A stretch of DNA of 64,000 nucleotides from Euwallacea fornicatus. Lineage: Eukaryota > Arthropoda > Insecta > Coleoptera > Curculionidae. A program made the position numbers and the translations under genes. Below are positions 58,201-64,000 of this stretch, in pieces. Each line of letters opens with the position of its first letter. Position 1 is the first letter of the stretch. The notes below the pieces were generated by a model. It was not told the origin of the DNA. It did not search any database and saw only the letters and a program-made list of their open reading frames with translations. The stretch covers positions 2,604,001 to 2,668,000 of the forward strand of contig NC_089561.1 of the NCBI RefSeq assembly GCF_040115645.1. Reading direction: 5' to 3'.

Positions 58201-61140
58201 AAGCAGGTGTACTTAAGTAGACCACAAATTGACACGTTGAAACTCACAAAGAATAAAACAGAGCGAGGATTTAGAAATATGTGAAATCGATTTATTGTGC
58301 GGATCGATCAGGGCTGGGAATTTTCAAATTTAAATATTAACGTGTACCTCGATGCCATAAATTTTCTGTTGTGGAAGTACGCTTTACACCGCAGGTTGGT
58401 TTACTCTACAAAGGGATGAAGGGAAGGAGTTTTCCAAATCTCGGTGTCGATTCATTTCGTGGAGCGATGAATTTCGTATTTGTCGCACGAGGTAGGTCAG
58501 CAGCTGACATGAGCCTAAGGAAGGGAACGGAGTTCTTATTAAGAAATAAGCGAAATTATTGCTTTTCTGCACGCAACGATGGCGGATGTGATCATCCTGA
58601 TACTAAACGAGGGTTTTTTTTTCAAATTATGATCTCAATCTAAAATGGCAAACGAAGATCCACCAGCCAATAAGGAGAAATTTTCTTACGTTCTCTCCTA
58701 GTGCCCACTTTATTCTCCTTTTTAACTTGCTTTTGGATTACTAAATCCCCAATTTTAAGTCTCTCCCTGTATCCAGCTGCATCCAGAAATTAGTAAGAAG
58801 AATAGAGATTACCCAGTTCCCGGGGCATTCATCTCGAAAAACGTCGTCTCAACTCCAAAGCTGCAATCCAGTATTCTCCCGAAGCATCCCGAATCGTTGA
58901 CCTCGTTTCCTCACATTCTAATGGATTGCCGCTTTGTGTTTCTTTTCTTTTAGCTTTTCTCATAGGAAACTATGAGTTTCATTATTGTTACACCCAGTTA
59001 AATGCAAAGCTCTATCGCTATTTCTTTAGATATATTTTGAATTTTTTGTGGGATCTGACATTAAGTTATTGTAAATAGAGTTACTGTGCTTTGAGTTTGC
59101 GGATAATGAGAAAATAGCTGAAATAGAATAGGGTTATCTGACTTGACACGTCGGCCCTTAAGGCGAACTTGCTCTTCGACGAATGTCGCTAAATAAAATG
59201 CGGATATGAGGTCCAATTGCTGCAGGCCGAAGGTGGATTATGGGTCCAAAGCGGATCCATTTTTGTAATAAAAAAATGAAACAATTTTTTTGGTAATAAG
59301 AGCAATATATAGTAGGGCTTTAATACAACATACATAAATTTAAATAAACTTTAATAGGTATGAACGTATACATATCACAGATAAAACATTTAATAAAATC
59401 TCTTGTGGAAAAAACAATTAATTCGATGTATGGAAATTCGATAAAAGTTTAAATAAACTGCACACGGAAATGTTATTCTTCTGGGCAAAGCTCAAGGTTG
59501 GTCATATCTATCATCATAATATATAATATTATTTGTTAATTATACTAAATCGTTAAACCTATTACATGGTGTCACTAAATTTCCATAAGACTTGGATGGT
59601 ACATTTTGCTCAACGTCATATTTTTTATGAAAGACTATTAGGTATGCAATAATAGACTTTTATAATATTATGCAAGAGATAGATAATAAGATTCTAAAAC
59701 TAACATTTTGATTTTTGTTCGATACAGACTCTTACGAATTATTGTTAAGACTGATATCCTTTAATGCCTTTGATGTATTGTTTAATTCACAACAGCCTGT
59801 ATTGTATTATGCCCTTAGTTCAAGCGACATTTATAAAAGCGTATTGATTATAATTACAGTATATTACAAGTTGTCTAGAAGCCACTTTTTAGAAATAAAA
59901 ATTGATTCTGTCCACGAATTTGTAGGTATATAACAACTTTACACCTGTTTGTACACACATGATAAGTCCTATTAATCTGTTTTGATAACGTCTATTAATG
60001 AATTAATTAGCCACCCTTAATAGCATTTGCTGATGTACATTTTTGTATGAGTACTTCGTACATCTTGAACGTCAAGTTTCAGTGGAATTTCAATTTCTTT
60101 AGGTCTAACGTAGCGACGGGGCTATGCGATAGCAATCGTAAAAGTTCAAAATGTTATAAACCTTGTTCTTAATGTTTTACCGGCTTAAAGTCTAGTCGGT
60201 GGGAAATTTAAGAAATTTGATATAATTAAAATCAATTACGTGTCAATGAGTGAAGCTTTAAAAGTAAACCGGGGGTTAAGAAAGCCTTTATAAAATCAAC
60301 GTAAATTAAAAAGTAATAAACTTATAACGAAATTACTTAAAGGGCATTTTTATTAACATTTTTAATTTGCAAAAAACACGGATGCTTAGCCGTGGCTGAA
60401 GTATAGTATTGTACTCTTATATAATAAGCATCATCCCCTCGGAAGAATTTGGCCAACGCTCGTCTAATGATACACTGTTGCCAGTAGTTTTCATTACCTA
60501 AATGGGATTCTCATAATTTAAATTTAGGTAAGCTCGATTTCTGAAACAATTTGTGAGAAGAAATAGAAAATTGGAGTTACTAGCTTTTCTTGAGTGTTTG
60601 AGTAACCTCAATTTCCAGACACTTTAATTACACGCAATACTGATTACTGGCGTCTTCAAGTATTTGGTTTCGAATACTTATGTTTTTACAAACTTTGGTT
60701 CCAATTTTTGAACTGGGGGCAATTTCAAACGTATTAGAAAGTTAGTTCGTCCAAATTGTTGGAGGGGGATCGCTCTTGTATACAACCTCTCGCAGGTGAA
60801 TAAAAAGTTGAGGACTTGAGTTATGAGTATTTTTGAATGCAGCATCTAAAATAAATTGTATTTAAAACTTGTAGCTAAAAGTTCGTTCTTAGTTAAAAAC
60901 TGATTTGAAACAAAATTTGCATAAATAAAATTGAAGAACACTTCGTAACACTTCGCCGTCTTAAAAATTGACTGTATTTGGTGCGTTTTTTGTAAGACAT
61001 ATTAACCCCTGAGTCGGTAGCTGTGACCGTTTTCGAAATTTTGTCACCTAATTGATTACAAACTTAAGTTAAAATTGCCACCTTTGGCGGGATGTTAGAA
61101 GAGACCCAAGGAAGTATTTCACGTTTTTTTCACATTTTCT
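55210..61140. other. Gene-poor region, no gene seen
   Basis: Short frames occur on both strands without domains. 59270-60400 is markedly AT-rich. I found no exon with convincing splice context, no tRNA and no transposase blocks. Confidence 0.4.
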
Positions 61141-61149
61141 GATTATATA

Positions 61150-62775
61150 CAGGGCGAGGGAGTAGACACTAGCAGTAATTTGGCACTCGATATAGCACCT
61201 TGCTTTCAGTTCAATAAGCCATTTAAACATACAGTCACTCAAAGAAGTATCCGTACAGCCGGAAAAAAATTCTGTAAACCGTAACTGTTGACTGATTTTG
61301 TTCAAATTTTGTATAATGACAATTCAAACCGAAACTCAATTTGCGTAATTGAGCAACTTTTGAAAATTTAACTTTTAGAGTGCTTTCCAGCGTTTAAAAA
61401 AAACTCCGTTTTGAAAACTTCTTGTGCGGTGGAAATTTTTCAATGTGGTTTTAACATTCTTGCAGAGAGGATTTTTCTTCATATATCCTGAAAATTTGAT
61501 CAAAATCGAACCGCAAATAAGGGAGTTGCAGCTTTTTAAAGTCGTTAAAAATGTCAAAGTTTCGTCATTTTGCGCGAAAATCGTCACTCTTTGGCGTTTT
61601 TGAAAGGCTGCAACTCCCTCATTTGTTGTTCGATTTTGATCAAATTTTCAGGATATATGAAGAAAAATCCTCTCTGCAAGAATGTTAAAACCACATTGAA
61701 AAATTTCCACCGCACAAGAAGTTTTCAAAACGGAGTTTTTTTTAAACGCTGGAAAGCACTCTAAAAGTTAAATTTTCAAAAGTTGCTCAATTACGCAAAT
61801 TGAGTTTCGGTTTGAATTGTCATTATACAAAATTTGAACAAAATCAGTCAACAGTTACGGTTTACAGAATTTTTTTCCGGCTGTACGGATACTTTTTTGA
61901 GTGACTGTATATAAGCAGACGCTTCGTTTTTGAGATACAGGATGTCAAAATTTCGGATTTTTTCGTATTTCCCACGCAGCTCCTATAGTTTTTGAGATAA
62001 TCTATTAAAATTTTTACAATTTGTTATTTGTGAGAGTCCACAACTTTTGACGTGTCTAGGCAATTTAAAAACCCACAGGGCGCTATCATATCTGTAACTG
62101 TTTTCGTGTAATTTGAGAAAGTGTCTGAAAAAACGTATCATCAATAAACATGTTACTCATCCAGAATTTAATAATCTGAAACGCCTCGAAGTAGCCCTTA
62201 AAGTCACGAGTAAATTAAAATTGTTCAGGATTATTTGTCAAGGGATGTCGCTCTGACTTAATATTATTGTACGCTTTCATGTAAATGTGTTCAATGATTT
62301 TGATGCATTTACGCTTTTACTCCCGACGACATTTTTTAAAATAAAATATCGTTTTAGAGATTTACTCAAATTACTCGAAAACGGTTACGAATACGATAAA
62401 AGTGGAAGAGACGAAAAAGGTTCGAAATTGAATGCGGAATCCAAATTTTTGAGATCAAGCAGTCAGTGGCGTAACACAAAAAAGTTCCGGTCAAACGAGG
62501 TCTGACCGCCGAAAAATATCTAACTGTAAGTTTTTATATCATCTAGATATGTCAAAACTTGTGGACCAGCACAGATAACAAATGGTAATAATTTAATGAA
62601 ATTATATTAAAAACTATGGAAATTTGTGTGGGAAATACAAAATAAATCCAAAATTTTGACACGGTGTACCTCAAAAACGAGACGTTTGCCGACATATGTT
62701 TATATGACTTATTGAGCTCAAAATAAGTGCTCTATAGAATGCCAAGATCCTGCTAGTTTGAACTGACTCACCCTG
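61150..62775. repeat. Long inverted-repeat (fold-back) element carrying a second palindrome
   Basis: The left arm is 61150-61229 plus 61910 to about 62050. The right arm is about 62545-62775, inverted. Paired blocks include 'cagggcgaggga' with 'cagggtgagtca', 'ttcaataagcca' with 'ctcaataagtca', 'cgtttttgag' in both, and 'gtatttccca' in both. TA flanks both ends (61148-61149 and 62776-62777). The middle (62060-62540) holds no transposase. Without the nested 676-bp insertion and its duplicated TA the element would be about 948 bp. Confidence 0.75.
61232..61907. repeat. 676-bp near-perfect palindrome (fold-back transposon)
   Basis: Two arms of about 335 bp meet near 61570. The ends 'cagtcactcaaagaagtat' and 'atacttttttgagtgactg' are inverted copies flanked by TA (61230-61231 and 61908-61909). 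The arms are so similar that both strands encode the same stretch of over 40 codons (minus 61375-61587, plus 61570-61764). The 'CAGTCACTCAAA' terminus is of Tc1 style. There is no transposase, so it would need one in trans. Confidence 0.9.
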
Positions 62776-62779
62776 TAGA

Positions 62780-64000
62780 GAAAATAAACTTGATTGGGAA
62801 TAATCTAAGTTAATCAACTTTGCCCGATATTTTAGTGGCCCAATAATTTTCAAACTTTAGCTTCTTGCCTACAAGCTTCTACACCTAACCAGTTTCCTAT
62901 GTGCGTGCGATTTTGGTAACCAGGAGAACAAGACTCACCTACAATTCGGCTAAAAATGATATTTGCGCGAATTATTGTAGTTTCTGTGAAAACCTGCGAG
63001 GTAGATAAATTTTTTAAATCCATAAAGTTACTAGTGTTCAAGGTGGGTAATTCCACAAGGGCTCTTTATGAAACCCAATTGTTCTGCCCCGAACTATCCT
63101 ATTACACGTCTATGTAAAATGTTTCATCAAAGCAAATTACAAGCCATCAAAATTGAAAGTGTGCATTTTTGAATTTCAAATTATGCTTTTTTTAAATTTC
63201 AGCCGATGAATAAAATTGAGGTTTTCAGAGTGAGAGTGGGAATAAACCGGGATTGCATTGGAGGATTTTGGAGTAATTTCGAGAAATTGTGATGCAGCTA
63301 TTAATTTTAGATATCCGAAGCAAATACAGTTTTTTATTGTAATTCATCTTAAATTAGCGAACATCAAAAGTCAGAAAAGCCAATCCTTTCAGGAAAAACT
63401 CGTGATAGCAGTTTAGAATTTGACCCAACTTAAAATAGAAAACTTCTTATAATTACGTATAAATATTCACCTAGAGATACTTTATCGATAAAACTAACTG
63501 GGGATACTTAGAAGAAATTAATTTAACTGCTATATTAACATAAACCTATTCAATACCGCTTTTTGAGAAGTTCTTGCACCAAAGCAGTATATGGCAGGTG
63601 AATTTCTTCTAAACCCCCTACTACCGGTATTAAAGCTGGACCTCGCTGTTTATGTCGGTTTGTACACATGTCTTCGACATTAAAAACTTACTTACTACTC
63701 TCTAAATTTTTACGTTTTACACCCTGAAAGCTCTAAGTGTGGTGATTTTCCTACGTTTTATTTGCTGTATAAGATATGGCAGTATGTATTTACAGAAAAT
63801 ATCTTTTACAATACAAAACGTTCATTTAAACCTGTAAGTTGGTTCACAAATCCGATACTAACTAACAAGAAAATTGTGAAAATTCGCGAATCAATTCAAT
63901 ATTTTTTTCCTCCAATTGTTCCTTTTGCTTTCGCGAAGGGGCTCCAGTACCGTTGCCTCAACAAGTTAGTTCTCCAGGAATTCGCGTTAATTAATTCGGA
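62780..64000. other. Intergenic, no gene seen
   Basis: Short frames only. There is no recognisable domain, RNA gene or repeat boundary up to the window end. Confidence 0.4.

Noticed and set aside
61375..61764. Identical peptides encoded on both strands, seen as a duplicated gene
   Set aside because: They are mirror images produced by the palindrome and have no start context or domain.
1..64000. CRISPR arrays, operons, tRNA genes
   Set aside because: No regularly spaced short direct repeats with unique spacers, no prokaryotic gene layout, and no segment with a clear tRNA fold was recognised by eye.

Overview
This is a nuclear genomic window from an insect. The evidence is spliced genes with many introns of about 45-60 bp, an ind/Gsx-type homeobox gene, an insect carboxylesterase, and abundant mariner/Tc1 DNA transposons in AT-rich DNA. 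A beetle is a reasonable guess from the compact introns and the repeat style, but nothing here proves the order. No prokaryotic features (operons, ribosome binding sites, CRISPR) were seen.

Layout. 1-8.1 kb is intergenic and holds a 5S-rRNA-derived SINE-like repeat (3.47-3.69 kb) and two inverted-repeat (fold-back) elements (4.76-5.64 and 6.53-7.82 kb). 8.16-8.72 kb (+) is a two-exon gene for a small secreted YGPP protein. 10.19-11.24 kb is a decayed mariner. 13.29-24.70 kb (+) is a 14-exon gene that I could join in frame from signal peptide to stop. It encodes a type I membrane protein of about 1047 residues with a thrombospondin type-1 repeat, a CUB-like region, one membrane span and a cytoplasmic tail of about 415 residues. 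Its introns hold an approximately 186-bp tandem repeat, an intact intronless gene for a BBOF1-like ciliary coiled-coil protein (18.12-19.72 kb), and a mariner element inserted in the middle of an older fold-back repeat.

24.7-42.8 kb has no recognisable gene apart from transposon remnants. At 42.89-43.59 kb (+) lies a single-exon homeobox gene of the ParaHox Gsx/ind family (intermediate neuroblasts defective), with a TATA-like/Inr core promoter just upstream. 46.60-48.16 kb is a nearly complete Tc1-like (DD34E) transposon whose transposase has one premature stop. 49.8-50.3 kb is a scrambled mariner remnant. 52.97-55.20 kb (-) is an 11-exon carboxylesterase of 563 residues with serine, glutamate and histidine triad candidates. 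55.2-64 kb is gene-poor. Near its end is a 676-bp palindrome inserted at a TA inside one arm of another long inverted-repeat element.

The genes do not form an evident pathway. One is a neural patterning transcription factor, one a receptor-like surface protein of unknown role with a nested cilium gene, one a secreted esterase and one a small secreted protein. The most unusual signal is the density of fold-back elements with TA target sites and related CARGGTG-like ends, several of them nested, which would give long hairpins if transcribed. No computation was possible: exon joins come from reading splice sites and phase by eye, and family assignments come from recognised motifs.
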